64,000 nucleotides of DNA, taken from positions 166,921,501-166,985,500 of the forward strand of contig CM057456.1 of NCBI GenBank assembly GCA_016271365.2. Reading direction: 5' to 3'. Below are positions 34,028-45,789 of this stretch, in pieces (within the stretch, counting starts at the first letter, position 1; each line of letters starts with the position of its first letter). Origin of the DNA: Neoceratodus forsteri. Its lineage: Eukaryota > Chordata > Ceratodontiformes > Ceratodontidae. The translations under genes were made by a program, and so were the position numbers. A model generated the notes under the pieces. It made no database searches and was not told where the DNA came from. It saw only the letters and a list, made by a program, of their open reading frames with translations.

Positions 34028-34474
34028 CATTAACCCCAAAGTGAAATGCAGTCTAGCTTGACTGTGCAAGTTGCATCCAGTCCTGGTGTTCTGGCTAAAC
34101 TAGCCAGTCCACGGTTTACCATTTTGGTCCAGGCAGAGTCTGACAGGTCAGATTTCACCATACCCATATTTATCATCGACTGTGTGACTAGAAGCTGTGA
34201 CACCTGACTTACTGGGGGGGAGGGGTCACTAATGTCTTTTACGATAGTGTGCAGAGAACTGACTAGGTGGAGTGAGTCTTCAGACCTGAATTATCAGCAT
34301 GGTGAAGGCAGCACCCTTAGATTACTTTGGAGGCTCTTGCCTTTCCAACTTTAACAGTGCCTCATGGACAGGTTTGAAGAAGACATCCAATATCACAGGA
34401 TACCATGTGACATCAGCCCTTCATCTGTTCATGGTTTAGCCCATTAATGTGGAAGGGATTAAAAATAGTAGAGA
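34028..34474. other. Non-coding continuation of the repeat that hosts the hAT element
   Basis: No gene is seen. About 34028-34170 is homologous to about 47256-47390. Shared words are TTCATTAACC, TAGCYNGTCAGTCCA, TTTACCATT and GGTCYGA. It is the other half of the pre-insertion locus. Confidence 0.55.
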
Positions 34475-36065
34475 TTTATTTTATTTATTTAATAACATTC
34501 AGAATTACAACCCTTTGAGTCATAGGCTCCTTTGCAAAGGCTCCACATCAAAGAACAATAAGGACATACATATAGTATTAAGCAGTACAATGTTCAGGTA
34601 ATAAAAACAAGAGAGAAAACAAGTAATGGAGGCTACTCATACAAAAATTATATGACATTATAAATACAGTGATCGTGGAAGAAAGGCAATACACAAAAAC
34701 ACACAGATGGGGATACAGGAAAATAATGTTTAGGAGAGGAGGACCCAGCGTTATCCATAATATGCAGAATATTTAGGTACTACATGGATACACATTTTGT
34801 TTTCCATATATAGCATATAGCAAAACATTTATAAGGTAGATTTATACTACAGAGCAAGCTTGTAGGTGTTAGCTGCACCTGGGATGCTGTGCCACAGCCA
34901 AAAAACAGGTAACAAGAAAGACTATTACTTTTGCCAGCACTGGCTACTCACAGAACTCGGAACTCAGAGAATACAGCACACCTTATGTATATTAGCCCAG
35001 AAGGATTCTGCAAACTCATTTTCTTCAAAACAGTGCTTAATTTTATTTAAGGTGCACAATCGTGAGTTCCTTCTGCCCCCTCCACTCGCATATTGTGATG
35101 CTTCCTTTATACTACAGAGCCCCGCCAAGAGGGGGGAACAGGAGGAAGAGAGGGTTAGGAACAGTCACAGGCTGAAGATTCAAGCAGATGAGCTTTGAGA
35201 CTGGTCTTGAAAGGACCGATCCTGGGCTCCAGGTGGATAGTGGAGAGAGGCTGTTGAGCCAACGGGGGCTCTGTAGAAAAAGGCTCTTTGACCAAGGGAA
35301 GTTCGGCAGTGGGGGACTAGTAGGGAGGTCCCAGTAGAGCTATGGGAGGTTCTGATCAACAGGGAGGGTTGGATGAGGCTATGCAGACCAGAGGGGGCTG
35401 ATCAAGGTGGATTTTCTTGACCAGGAGACAAATATTGTACCTAAGACAGGTGTCAAATGGCAACCATTCGGCAGACTTGTACAGATCACAGGAGTGTTTC
35501 CATCTGTCACAAACCATGACCAGTATGCATGCGTTGTTTAGGGCGACTTTGATGCATCGCAGTGCAGTGGGGTCAGCAGTGCTATAGATGACAATGCCGT
35601 AATCTACCAGGAGAGGACTGAAGAGGTAATGGCCAGGCAGATAGCTGTTGGAGGAAGGCATTGTTTGTGGTGGTACAGAAGCCAGAGTCTGGGGTTGATA
35701 GTGGAGGACAGTTGTTGGATATGCACATGGTAGGTGAGGGATGTGTCAAGGGTGATACCTACATATTTGAATGAATCAACCAACTCAAGTGGGGATCCTA
35801 GTGAGTTGATGATGGTCAGTGGAAAGTCACGATGAGGACTCTGACAGTGGGTAAAGATCATTGATTTCATTTTCTTATAGTTTAGAACTAAGCGGTGGGA
35901 ACTGAACCATGTCTTAGCTTCAGTGAAAAAACCCTGCAGGGCACGCTGGAGAGAATCAGGGCTGGGGTGGCTCCAGAAGATTATTGCATCATCTGCTTAG
36001 AGCAGAATTTTTTCCAGGGCACAAGCTGGGGAGGGAGCTTAGGAAGAGGCTGAAGATGAGGGGTC
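34475..36065 (-). pseudogene. 3' part of an L2/CR1-superfamily LINE (split by hAT element)
   Basis: The left end is the 3' tail (TTTATTTTATTTATTTAATAAC on the plus strand). Minus-strand coding from 36065 leftward continues the RT from 40496. It holds GPLIFSLFL, then an ADDAII motif whose tyrosine codon is a stop, then AKTWFSSHRLVLNYKKMKSMIF. Then come SPLELVDSFKYVGITLDTSLTYH, INPRLWLLYHHKQCLPPTA, YGIVIYSTADPTALRCIKVALNNA and LRYNICLLVKKIHLDQPPL. This is the post-RT region of the family. It is inactive. Confidence 0.85.
36058..36065. repeat. Left copy of 8-bp hAT target duplication
   Basis: GAGGGGTC here pairs with GAGAGGTC at 40488-40495, one mismatch. Together with the terminal repeats this marks a hAT insertion into the LINE. 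Confidence 0.8.
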
Positions 36066-37585
36066 CACAGGCGCCGGAAACGGGGGGGCGGGAGAGGCGG
36101 CCGCCCCACCACTTTTTTGTGCACCAGGACATTGCCCCTATATGCGAATGGAATTAATTATATACTTGCATGACATAACAGTATTACTTGCTCCATCCTA
36201 GCTCCTTGCCTTTGAATATGCTCTGCTGCCCGCCCCGCCACGCCGCCACTAAAACAAAAGAAACTGACACCTTCTGCCTGTGTTGTTAAATGCCTCGGCC
36301 AGCAGAGGTGAGTTGCAAAGCAGGTATAACGGTAGAACTTAACACTTCTTTTTTAATTCTATTCATTAAGGGCAGCTCGGCGGCAGCTTTAACACACCTA
36401 GTCATCTCCACTCCTCTTTGTTTTTTGTGCCTCGTAGTCAGGATGGATGACAAAGACATCACTTAGCACCCATTTAGCCAGCCCAGTCAGCCATTAGACA
36501 GCCATAGCCCACCAGCTGCCAGCCAGATAACTGCACAGCATTCCGTTTAAGGTTGGTAACAAGTTTAACTGCTTTATTCACTGGTGCCTCTCAACAATAC
36601 ATTCATTTAAAAGTAAGGTGCTTCAGCTTTTTTTTTAAAATGTCCTGCAGTCCAGAACTGAGTTCCGAGAGCCAAGCCCTGCCCCCCCCCCCATGAGAAC
36701 GAGAAGTGAGAGAGTGAAGTTAACCAGGGTTGCAGGGCACTAGCCATAGGGGATATAAAAGTATCACACACATCCCCAAATCACATTTCGCTGACTCATT
36801 CTGTTTTTTTCATTGGGGTTGCTGACTTGAGTGCTGTGGAATAATCAGACTTCACTTACTGACTTGCTGCTGCTGATTCCCTGGCTGGCTTCACTGTGTT
36901 CGCTTTTGCAGCTCCGCTTCAGTAAGACAACTTAGAAGACAAGTTTTACTTTTTTTTCTTCAAGCGACTCGACTCCTGGCTGCTGCTGCTGTGAAGAATC
37001 CATCCCGTGCTGCTGTTCACTAATTGACCGAATAAGTTCAATGCCCAACTGTGTACTGATTCATGAATTAATTTTTTTTATTGCGATTTGTTTATCTGTC
37101 CATCTTAAATAGCTTTTGAGGCATAAAGTATAGCTTATTTAAAACATTAAATCGAGCGAGCCTCAGCCTATCCTGGAGGATATTACATATAGGCATATAG
37201 GTAGGACCCTCCTGATTTTCTGCTATTGGGGACTGAGAGAAAATTGTCCATCCCAGTGAGGGGAATTCCCATCAATTCCTGGGAAGAGCCTAGAAAACAG
37301 TAACGGTTTCAGAACCAGGCTTAATGACATGTTTGTAACACATACCTCTGTATGAGATCCCTCAAACTGCATGGGCAAGATTTTCAAAATGACCCTCCCT
37401 GTAGAGTGTACTTATTGTAGTATATTAAAATCAGAATGCACGAAAATGGAAGCGCAGTTCTTCTAGGAAGTTAAAAAAAAAACAGTGTTTGTTTTTGTTT
37501 TCTATGTAGTTTGCAGCAGAAAAGAGCTCGTTCCCATGTTGTAACAAAACAAGGCACTCAGTAAAAGTAAACTAATTCTTAAGTT

Positions 37586-38013
37586 ATTTTATTTATTTTT
37601 TATTGACCAGGTAAGTGCACTAGACAAATCCTGCCTATTTTCAGGCACGACCTGGGGAAGGGGGATACAGATGAATGCCAACTGACCTTGAACCAGATTA
37701 AGCTGTTGGTGGTATTTTTAGTGAATGAGGGAAATTTGGCCAGGACACTGGGGAACTTCCCCTACTCTTTTCGATAAGTGCCATGGGATCTTTAACATCC
37801 ACCTGAACTATCACCACTCCAGGCAGATGGGACCTCGGTTTAACGTCTCATCCGAAAGACAGCACCTCAGAAGTGCAGCACCCCTCTCATGATGCACTAC
37901 AGTGTCAGTACTGGGATATTTACCCAAGTGCCAGATGTGGGAACTGAACCCATAGCCCTCTGATCTTCCAGCCTCAGAGGCGAGTGTACTACCTACTGAG
38001 CCACTGACACTGT
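37586..38013 (-). mobile_element. Full-length V-domain tRNA SINE
   Basis: This is the second full copy of the SINE at 7625-8080, in the same orientation. The head is at the right with GGCTCAGTAGGTAG and a degenerate B box GGTTCAGTTCCC. The central block has GATGAGACGTTAAACCGAGG and GTTAAAGATCCCATGGCACTT. The tail has CCTGAAAATAGGCAGG, CTTACCTGGTCAAT and A/T repeats. It is nested within the 36066-40487 element. Confidence 0.85.
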
Positions 38014-38104
38014 CTGCAAGTCTGTCAAAAAATCATTCTATGTAGAAGGAACACACAATGGAAGTTTTGCTGTCATGATATTAACTGTCTCAGCTTTACA
38101 ATGT

Positions 38105-38341
38105 TTGCGATGGCCACAGACAGTAACTTGCAGTATCTGTATTAGAGCTGGCTGACTTGGCTCACCTAAGTAGAATGTATTCAAGGGCACTGTTTGAGTA
38201 CTGCTGATACCAGTAAAGTCTTGGATACAAGCTCTGGGTAGAAACTGTATAATAGGTACATCGCAGAGTTAGTTGCAGACCCTCCTTCTTCTCCGGAGCT
38301 ATCCCTTTGCCCCTGATCAACTGAGTCTCCAACAGCAGCAC
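38105..38341 (-). pseudogene. Immunoglobulin V-set exon relic, TCR alpha/delta V-like
   Basis: On the minus strand a pyrimidine-poor but canonical acceptor (ATTTCCAG) precedes the exon at 38341. Residues then read VLLLETQLIRGKGIAPEKKE, followed by LQLTLRCTYYT, the first V-domain cysteine in the usual LxCxY setting. Next comes LYPRLYWYQQYSNSALEYIL, with the conserved tryptophan as WYxQ. This is the framework 1-CDR1-framework 2 order of T-cell receptor alpha/delta V segments. After LLR there is a stop, most of framework 3 is missing, and DTASYC with a possible second cysteine follows about 14 codons later. No convincing leader exon or recombination signal was found. It is a decayed fragment and may be a captured V segment. 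Another V-set family (for example a receptor ectodomain) is possible. Confidence 0.62.
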
Positions 38342-40087
38342 CTGGAAATACCATTTATAGACAAAAATGACTGTGTTCTCTGACAATACGACTATGTTTA
38401 TTATTCGTATTCAGAGCAATTATCTTTGAAGAAAAGGGGAAAAACAATGTATGATTCAGAACAGAACGTACTTGGTTTTACCACAAAGATAATTATTACC
38501 CATCTATATGCTAGCGTTTTTAATAAAGATGTACCAGTCAAAAAGAAAACTGTTGATTTTGTTTCATCATTCTTATAGTAACAGTAGAAGGGCTCATTGC
38601 AAATAAACCTCATTCTGTCAGGAAACGTGATGTCTGCATCCGCTTTATTTACAATAAAGGAAATTACTGCGTATTGCCTTAAGGTCGACGAGTGCTGTAC
38701 ACTATTACAGGTTCTGAAGTCTTGCTCAGCCATTCTTACCTTTTATTCAAGATATAAAACTGCTATACAAACAATCGAGAATATACCACCATAAATACAT
38801 AATCCCCATTGTTATACAGTTTGCTGATTTGCTACAAATGGTACATAGTAGAATGATTATCTTGCTGTTCCTATCTCTTCTTTCCGATAGGTGTGCACGT
38901 TACTGCATATGATACCACCATGGATCTTTATACTGCAAAGCATGAGAAAATATGATACACAGTACAGTAGATGTCTGTCTAGTGTATATATGCTCGCTTT
39001 GCGGTCAGTACAATACAAATGTTATATTGTAGACCACCATGGTTATTCACTGCTTTCTATAAACTGAAAGGAGGGATGTGATGCCATGTATTGGGAACCT
39101 CCTCCAAACGAAATACATTTTCAAGCCAAAATGACCATAAGAAATAAGAGCAATGGGATGTTCCTGTCCTGCTGCAGCTGTCTGGAGCCTCTGCTCTGCC
39201 CCTGACCACCAATCATCACGATGGCCCCTAGGCAGGCTCTGCTGCTCATGATAGTACTACTGTTTTTTAAATTTTAAAACTTTTTACCCCGACCCAGTTT
39301 CTGTTCGAATAAGTCAGTGCAGCAGCATGTGTGTTTGTTTATTTTCACTAGTGTGTCCCTTGTCTCATTCCTCCCTCCCGACTCCTGGTCGGGTGGTCCG
39401 GTGCCCTGGTCCCTGCAATGCTGCTAGCCCTAGCCTAGCCTAGTCCCCTTTTCCTTTTTTGCTTTCTGATGGCTTCTGAAAAAAAAGCCTTTTAATTCCT
39501 GGCCCCTTTATTTTCTTTTCGGCTGCCAGAGTCCGGACGATCCATCTGGTTTCTTTTTCTTTTGTATTGTTTTTGTATCTTCCCTTCTCGTTGGTAGGCT
39601 CAGGGCAGCAACAGCAAAAAAAATTATTTCTTTGGAGTGGCCGTGTGGGAAGGGGACTTCTCTCTCTCTCTCTGTCCCCCTTATTCATTATCCACCAGAA
39701 GGAGTCGAGCAGGTTTCATATTTTATATGCCAGCCAGTGGGCATTTGCTGCAGTGCTGAAAGAACTTAATTAAAATAAACATAAAAGTGTTCCACTTACA
39801 GCCTTCCACTTTGACTGCTGTTCTATTTCATTTAATGAGTGCCAGTGCCCATTATAGACACATCCTACTCGTTGTCTACCTTGTCTGCTGAAAAACACTA
39901 GGCTGACTGATTTGAAAGTAAAAGTATTGCCTTCCTTGCTAAGCTCGCCTCCTCCACTTTAAACTGCACCACACAGCACCCCTGACCCGGCACCACAGAA
40001 CTAATGTACTATCAGAGCTGCCTGAGAGCTGAGAGAGAGGGAGACACTAGAGAGAGTTTTAATTTAGTGTGTAGTAAATAAAAATTG

Positions 40088-40130
40088 AAAAAAAAAAAAA
40101 AAAAAAACTCTCTCTCTCTCTCTTTCTAGT
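40088..40130. repeat. A19 run followed by CT microsatellite
   Basis: A homopolymer of A is followed directly by CTCTCTCTCTCTC. This could be a retroposed poly(A) end or a simple-repeat expansion. Confidence 0.85.
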
Positions 40131-40487
40131 CTCTTTCCTTACTTTCTGTGGGAAACACCATGACAGGCAAGTAAGCACTCTTGGTATCCCCCCCACCAAC
40201 ACACGCATTATATATAGGGAATGGGTCGACAGCTGCTCTCTTGATATAGCTGCACACCTGAGCAGACTTAGACTGGGTGGTCTATTTCTGCTGGCACATT
40301 CGTATGTCTGTAATTACATAAATATTACTATATGGACTGCATTCTTAACGTTATGATCATCATATGTGTAAATTTATTGTATTTTTGTATGGCAAAAACT
40401 AGTGTAGGAAAAGTGCCCTTTTTGCTCTCATAAGTGCCCTTCTGAGCCTTTCCCCCCTTCAGCTTTTACTATCTTCCGGCACCTATG

Positions 40488-42930
40488 GAGAGGTCCCAAG
40501 ATGGAGCCTCGAGGTACTCCTGAATGGACCTGGAGGCTGGTTGATAGAGTGGAGTTGATTTTCACCTGCTGGGATCTGTCAGAGAGGTAACCTTTGAATC
40601 AAGTTATTGTTTTGTCTGAGAGCCCCACGGAGGGCAGGGAGGCAAGAAGCAAAGCATGATTAATGGTATTGAATGCCTTTGTGAGGTCGATGTACACTGA
40701 CCCCACAAGGTGACCACGTTCGAGGGCACAATGTATGTAGGACCAGTATTCTAGGAGAGCAGTGGTGGTGCTGTGGCCCTGGCAGAAATCATGCTGTTTG
40801 GGGCACAGTAAGTTATATTTAGACAGATGATCCATCAGCTGATCAGCCACTATTTTTTCGAGGGCCTTGGAGAGGGGAGGTAGAAGGGAGATGGGACAAT
40901 AGTTACTGAGGGACAGATGGTCACCACTCTTGAAACTAGGGGTGATGATAGCTCATTTCCAGAGGGCGAGGAATTGCCCTAGGCTGAGGGACAGGTTCAA
41001 AAGTTTGGTGAGGGGTTGTAGGACCTCCTCGAGGGCTAGACAGAGGAGCTTCAGGTCAACGGAGTCACCACTAATGTGGGGCTTGACAAAGGCTTTGGAG
41101 AGGTACCTTCTAGCCTCCCACGTTGAGATGATTTGGAGGTGAAAGAGGGGGGTGCTGGAAGGTGGGCTGCAACTGGGGATGGGATCTACTGGGGCAAAGA
41201 CGTTGGGGGTAGGACACTACTGAGATCCGAGAATGTGGTGTTTAGGGGTGTCTGCAATAGACTGGGGGTTCTGTGTTAGGTTACCATTAACCAAGAGCTG
41301 GGCAGGTAGGGGGTGGCAGATTTCCAGTTAAGTTCCTTTATGTTTTTCCAGAAATGTCTTCCTGAGCCCCAGGTGGAGGAGAGTGCCTGTTGATAATGGG
41401 TTGCCTTGGCATGGTGAATGGCCCAGGTAAATCTGTTTCTGGCCTCACAATATTGTTGTCTATCTAGTGGGAGTTGTGAGTCTAAGACCTTATGCCAGGG
41501 ATTATCACGGTGTTGTATTTGGTCAAGCAACTGTTGAGATATCCGGGGGGGGGGGGGTTACAGGTTTTAGTGATTTGCTTTTAGAAAGGGGCAAAGATGT
41601 CACAAGTGGTGTTGAAGGTACTTTTAATGTGGAAGAGGGAAGTATCAATTGATTGGGTGCTATACATAGGGGGACCAGTCAGAGTTAGTTTAGGTAGGTT
41701 TTGAATTGGTGAAGCACACACTTGTTTAGGCATCTATGGTAGGAGATAGTAGGGATAGTAATGGGAGTTTTATTGGACCAAAAACAGGTTACTGGGCAAT
41801 GGTCGCTAAGGGCATCAGGGAGTACTGAGACTTTAGTGGTGTTGTTGGAGCAATTGGTGAGAATAAGGTCCAGCAATGTGGAGGTACCCAGTTTGTCATT
41901 TGGATTGGTAGGAGACTGGATAACCTGAGTGAGGTCAAGCATAGCAGCTGAGTCCTTATAGGGAACAGAGGACGGGGACAGCCATTTGACATTAAAGTCC
42001 CCCATGACAATGACTTCACTGTTGGAGGGGAGTTGAGAGATACAGGACATGACTGAAGGGAAGGCAAGTCTCTGATTTCACGGCAGGATGTAGACAGACA
42101 TGACATATAGTGTTTTGCCAGAGTTGCCAAGGCGTATCTTGGCTGTGAGTGTTTGGGCATCACACTCAGGGGGAGGTGAAATTGCAAAGATTGGAGGGTG
42201 TTCCTAATGTAGAGGGTGCAGCCACTGTCTCGTCTACCCAATGTGTCAGCATGGCAAAGGGAGTAGCCAGGTAGTGTCACGGCTGAGTCTGGGGTGTCAT
42301 GGGAGAGCTATGTCTCGGATAGGGAGAGTATGTCTGGGGAATGCTGGGCTAGCCAACCTCGGAGTAAGGTGAACTTTTTTTGCAGGCTACATATGTTAAT
42401 TGCAGCAAGCTGGAGCCCATGTGTCCTGTTGTTAGCTGGGGAGTGTGGGAGAGTTGGCCCAGGATTAGGATGAACATTTCCTGATAGGAGGAGGAGGAGG
42501 GTGTGCCACAGAAAGGCTGCTTTAGCAAGTTTGTATTTTGGTGGTGTGGGACTTCTGAAGTGGGAAGGGTATTGTGGCAGAACAAGGGGTGGGAATGGAG
42601 AGGGTGAGATGCAGTAGGAAGGAGGATGGTGGAGGGTGAAGGGTGGGGAGGAGAGAGTGGATGGGACTAGTGCTGGGGGTGAGCCACTCCTGCTCAGTGA
42701 GGCTGGAGGTACCGCAAGGTATCTGGAGGAGGGGAATGATATGAGTGAATGGATATTGTGGGTAGAGGATGTTTGGAGGGTGGAGGAAGGGAGGTAGGCC
42801 CCAGATGAACAATAGTAAGCTCCAAAGGTAAGGCATAGTGATGGAAGGCCAGGGGGAGGGGATAAGATACTTAATACAAGGTAGACTGATCACACAGTAC
42901 AGAAGTAGGGTTGCCAACTTCAGAATAGAC
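40488..42930 (-). pseudogene. 5' part of the split L2/CR1-superfamily LINE: endonuclease and RT
   Basis: Minus-strand order is as follows. A C/T-rich leader lies near 42900-42520. The endonuclease begins LNICSLQKKF near 42395, with PDILSLSET near 42325, VTLPGYSLCHADTLGRRDSG, VIVMGDFNVKWLS near 42010 and PDALSDHCPVTCF near 41800. A linker RDNPWHKVLDS region and the RT fingers follow. Then come GHSTTTALLEYWSYIHCALE, motif A VYIDLTKAFNTINHALLL, and motif B VPRGSILGPL, which is cut by the hAT element at 40488. The endonuclease motif GDFN and the aspartate of motif A are preserved, but frameshifts abound. The element continues at 36065. Confidence 0.88.
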
Positions 42931-43390
42931 GGTACTAGGATCTAATCTCAGGTAGGAAGGAAACACATAGGCACTACAAGGTTGTGCTGTGTCCTGGTGG
43001 CAATATATCTGTGGTTTGTTTTGATCTTGAAGTAAAACATTTTATGGATCTAGATCAAGAGCTTAGAATTGCAGGCTCTGTGTCTTTATATTGTGGAGCT
43101 AAGATGCTTAATGAGAGAGAGAGAGAGAGAGAGGGAGAGAAGGAGAGAGGGAGGGAGGAGGGAGGGAGAGAGAGAGGGAGGAGGGAGAGAGGAGGAAGGG
43201 AGAAAGGGAGCGAGAGGGAGGAAGGGAGGGAGAGAGAGAGAGAGAGAGAGGGAGAGAGAGGGAGAGAGTCTGGTCTCTTACTACAGAGGTAAGGTTGCTG
43301 ACTTCAGAGTAGAAAGTACAGGGATCGAATCTCAGGCAGGGAGGAAGCATATAAGTACTACAAGGGTGTGCTGCCACCTGGTGGCAATGA
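42895..43390. repeat. Duplicated tRNA-like segment bracketing a GA-rich microsatellite
   Basis: About 110 bp at 42895-43005 (GAAGTAGGGTTGCCAACTTCAG, GGATCTAATCTCAGG, CCTGGTGGCAAT) recurs at 43278-43390 (GAGGTAAGGTTGCTGACTTCAG, GGATCGAATCTCAGG, CCTGGTGGCAAT). GGATCGAATCTC resembles an RNA polymerase III B box, so each may be a short SINE. Between them 43108-43270 is a (GA)n/(GGGA)n tract. ORFs through that tract (Arg-Glu-Gly repeats) are artefacts. Confidence 0.65.
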
Positions 43391-44079
43391 CTGATAACCT
43401 GCTAATGGAAAAGTGTAAGGGGGGATATCATGTGACAAGTCACATGACCAGTGACATCAATAAAAAGAGGGGCAAGTGGGGAGTCAATGCAGAGCATTGA
43501 TGGGTAAACACCCTTCTAGAGTGTGCTGAGAGCAGGCACAGGCCTTTACCTTTACAGGCCTTCTCTGAGTCCACTCCCCGATGTGGAGTTCTGTGTAGGC
43601 AGCCGAGAGTGAGATTAGAATGGAGATGGCCATGGTGGATGGCATCCATACTCTAATTCTTCCTCTCAGATCAAGTCACACTGCTGCCCCCCCCAACACT
43701 ACTACCACATTGGGTCCTGGGAAGGTATACCCACTGTGGAGGTGAAACTTCAAGAATTTTTGCAGAGCCCTTGCATCAGATGGAGTGGTGTCAGGGCATT
43801 AGTGGATATAGACTGAATTTTTATGGTCACCCAAAAAGTTAAAAAGTCACAAATATTTTAAAAAGAAAACAACAAACAAAACATAATGCACACTCTGGAG
43901 TGAAAAATGGGTTGAGCCAAATCCAGCACCAGCTTGTTTCACCAGCACCTACAGTAGCATGCCACTGTACTTGACAGAAACCTAGCATGCTGGATCTGGA
44001 AAAATCTTTTTCTGATGCATTTGAATTATTTGTTTTACTGCCACACTGTATAGCCTGTGGTAATCATGGGTGCTGTCAA
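43391..44079. other. Stretch without a recognised gene
   Basis: No supported coding sequence or known repeat was recognised. Confidence 0.4.
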
Positions 44080-44340
44080 ACCCATGGGCCATGACAGTAT
44101 ATGTTCCCCCTAATCACCCAATGCCTGACTGCTGAGCTAATTAAAGTTTCCCTGTCCCTGAGTGATTCCCCCTCCTTCACCCAATCTGCAACTGCTAATT
44201 AGTTTCCCTGGTGTCTGGTGGTCCCTCTCCCCCACCTGATCCACAGCTATTTTCCCCATGTCTGGTGGTCCCATCCCAGCTAAGGTAGCCCTCTGCCCTC
44301 CTACATTCACCTCCCTTGCTGTTTGGCCATCATCTGCCCC
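44080..44340. repeat. Fragment related to the arms of the 315-2403 transposon
   Basis: TTTCCCTGGTGTCTGGTGGTCCC and CCCATGTCTGGTGGTCCC match the repeated CCCTGGTGTCTAGTGGNCCC units in both arms of that transposon. They sit in similarly C-rich surroundings. No terminal sequence is preserved here. Confidence 0.5.
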
Positions 44341-45639
44341 ACATACATCCAGTATTGCTATTATACAGTGCTATATAGTGATACAGAAAGTGGTCTGACA
44401 GTCGCTAAGTCCACATACAGTGCATTAGAAAATGGGCAAAGACCATTCTCTCTTCTGATTGGCTGAGACACTTATTTAGGTCGGCATCTATCAGACAATA
44501 GATGCCCACCAAATAAAAAGCCCCAGCCTAAGCCTGCCTGATAGCCAGCAAAGTATCTGTATGCCCAGCACCCTGCTTCCTCATTGGCTGAAGTGCTGTG
44601 TACACAATTTCAAACTGCCGCCATTTTTTTCCCTCGGTAAGCGAGAGCCGACACTCAACCCCCATTCTCCACCTGTCGGCTCCAAAACCGCAAACTGACC
44701 ATGTTTTGTTTTACCCTTTCACCGAGTGACTGAATTCCCAACCCCCTCACTCATACTACAGTCTCTGTACTTACTGTAATTAGCAACGCTCTGTCAGAAA
44801 GCAGTTTTTTGTTTTCTAACTGGTAAAAAATGTGGCACATGCTATGCCCCTTTTTTTTTCTGACAAACAACTTCCATGCAGATCATCCTGCTCATTTTCG
44901 GATCTGCTATCTCTTTTGATGGGATCGATCATTCTTCTCACTGCCCCCCCACCATGTGGCCTGCAGAAGCTGTTTAAAAAGAAAGGGAACCCTTTTCTCT
45001 GCTTAGTTTGCCCCCTTCATCCATCCATGGCACCAGCATGCTGAAGCTATTTACAAAAAAAAGAAAGGAAAAAAGTGCCTCTAGTGCCATAACATTCCGG
45101 GTGTCATCTGCTTAAAAGAGCTCCTCTTCCCGACCACACGCCCCTGACCCCTTAGCTATGTACATTTTTATGGTCATGATCAAGAAGCGCAGTGATCGCG
45201 CTTTTTTTTTCTTGCTCATTTTGACTGCTATTGCAACAGCACCTTGTCCCAGTAAAAAAAAAAAAAGACTGAAAGAATAATACTGCTACACAGTAGAGGG
45301 TGTGGAAGAATGTGAAAGTGTTGGGGTCAGACACAAATCCTTCACTGCTGACTACCTGTTTCAGCACTATGACCAGGCTGAATGTGTTCAGTTAATTCAC
45401 CGTCTGGATGGTGGTCTGTCAATTAACAACAGGAATCCAATGACACACAAAAAAAGCTACAAGTACAGTGGTTCAACTATAGCAAAAGTCCCTAAGCAAA
45501 AAAAAAAAAAAACCACATTGTAATGCAGGCGGAGGAACTATTTTATTACAAAATGAATGAAACACTTAAGAATTTTAACATTTAAACATGAACATTATAT
45601 TTTTCACACATATATAATACATTGGCCCATTTTCTAAGT
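44341..45639. other. Non-coding stretch with several A and T homopolymers
   Basis: No credible gene. Runs of A or T of 9-14 bases occur at about 44849, 45203, 45257 and 45499. Confidence 0.4.
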
Positions 45640-45789
45640 GCAATAATACCCTCCAGGGTGGGCGGTATGGGCAATACCCCGAGGACCTTCCAGGGTCTAT
45701 AAGGCCCTCCGCCTGCGGCGTCGGGCCTCATTACGCCCCTGGGTGATCCGGTATTGCCCAATATCGCCCACCCTGTCGGGTATTATTGC
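45640..45789. mobile_element. Small GC-rich foldback element (MITE-like), about 150 bp
   Basis: The left arm begins GCAATAATACCCTCCAGGGT and continues GGGCGGTATGGGCAATACC (to 45678). The right arm (45750-45789), reversed, begins GCAATAATACCCGACAGGGT and continues GGGCGATATTGGGCAATACC. The loop is GC-rich. The arms pair over about 40 bp with few mismatches. No clear target duplication was seen. Confidence 0.75.

Larger units (their letters stand above)
36066..40487. mobile_element. hAT-like element of 4.42 kb without transposase
   Basis: The termini are CACAGGCGCCGGAA at the left and, reversed, CATAGGTGCCGGAA at the right. They are followed by G-rich and AAAGTGCCC-type subterminal DNA, a terminus type common in fish hAT elements. 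An 8-bp duplication flanks it, and removing it restores the LINE RT motif SILGPL in frame. The interior is 4.4 kb of mostly non-repetitive DNA with a nested full SINE (37586-38013), a V-set exon relic (38105-38341) and an A19 plus CT tract (40088-40130). No hAT coding motif was found inside, so it needs an outside transposase. Confidence 0.8.

Noticed and set aside
38040..38100. Possible 23-bp-spacer recombination signal after the V-like exon (CATTGTA, 23 bp, ACAGCAAAA, minus strand)
   Set aside because: Only 4 of 7 and 5 of 9 bases match the heptamer and nonamer consensus, which is within chance. No CAC start is present.
38401..38733. 110-residue minus-strand open frame upstream of the V-like exon, considered as leader exon
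   Set aside because: No typical leader peptide followed by a splice donor could be picked out, and the composition looks random.
39221..39277. Signal-peptide-like short frame MAPRQALLLMIVLLFF on the plus strand
   Set aside because: The frame stops after 18 residues, lies on the strand opposite to the V-like exon, and has no splice donor that I could support.
43069..43500. Long open frames rich in Arg, Glu and Gly (plus) or Ser, Leu and Pro (minus)
   Set aside because: They are translations of the (GA)n and (GGGA)n simple repeat.
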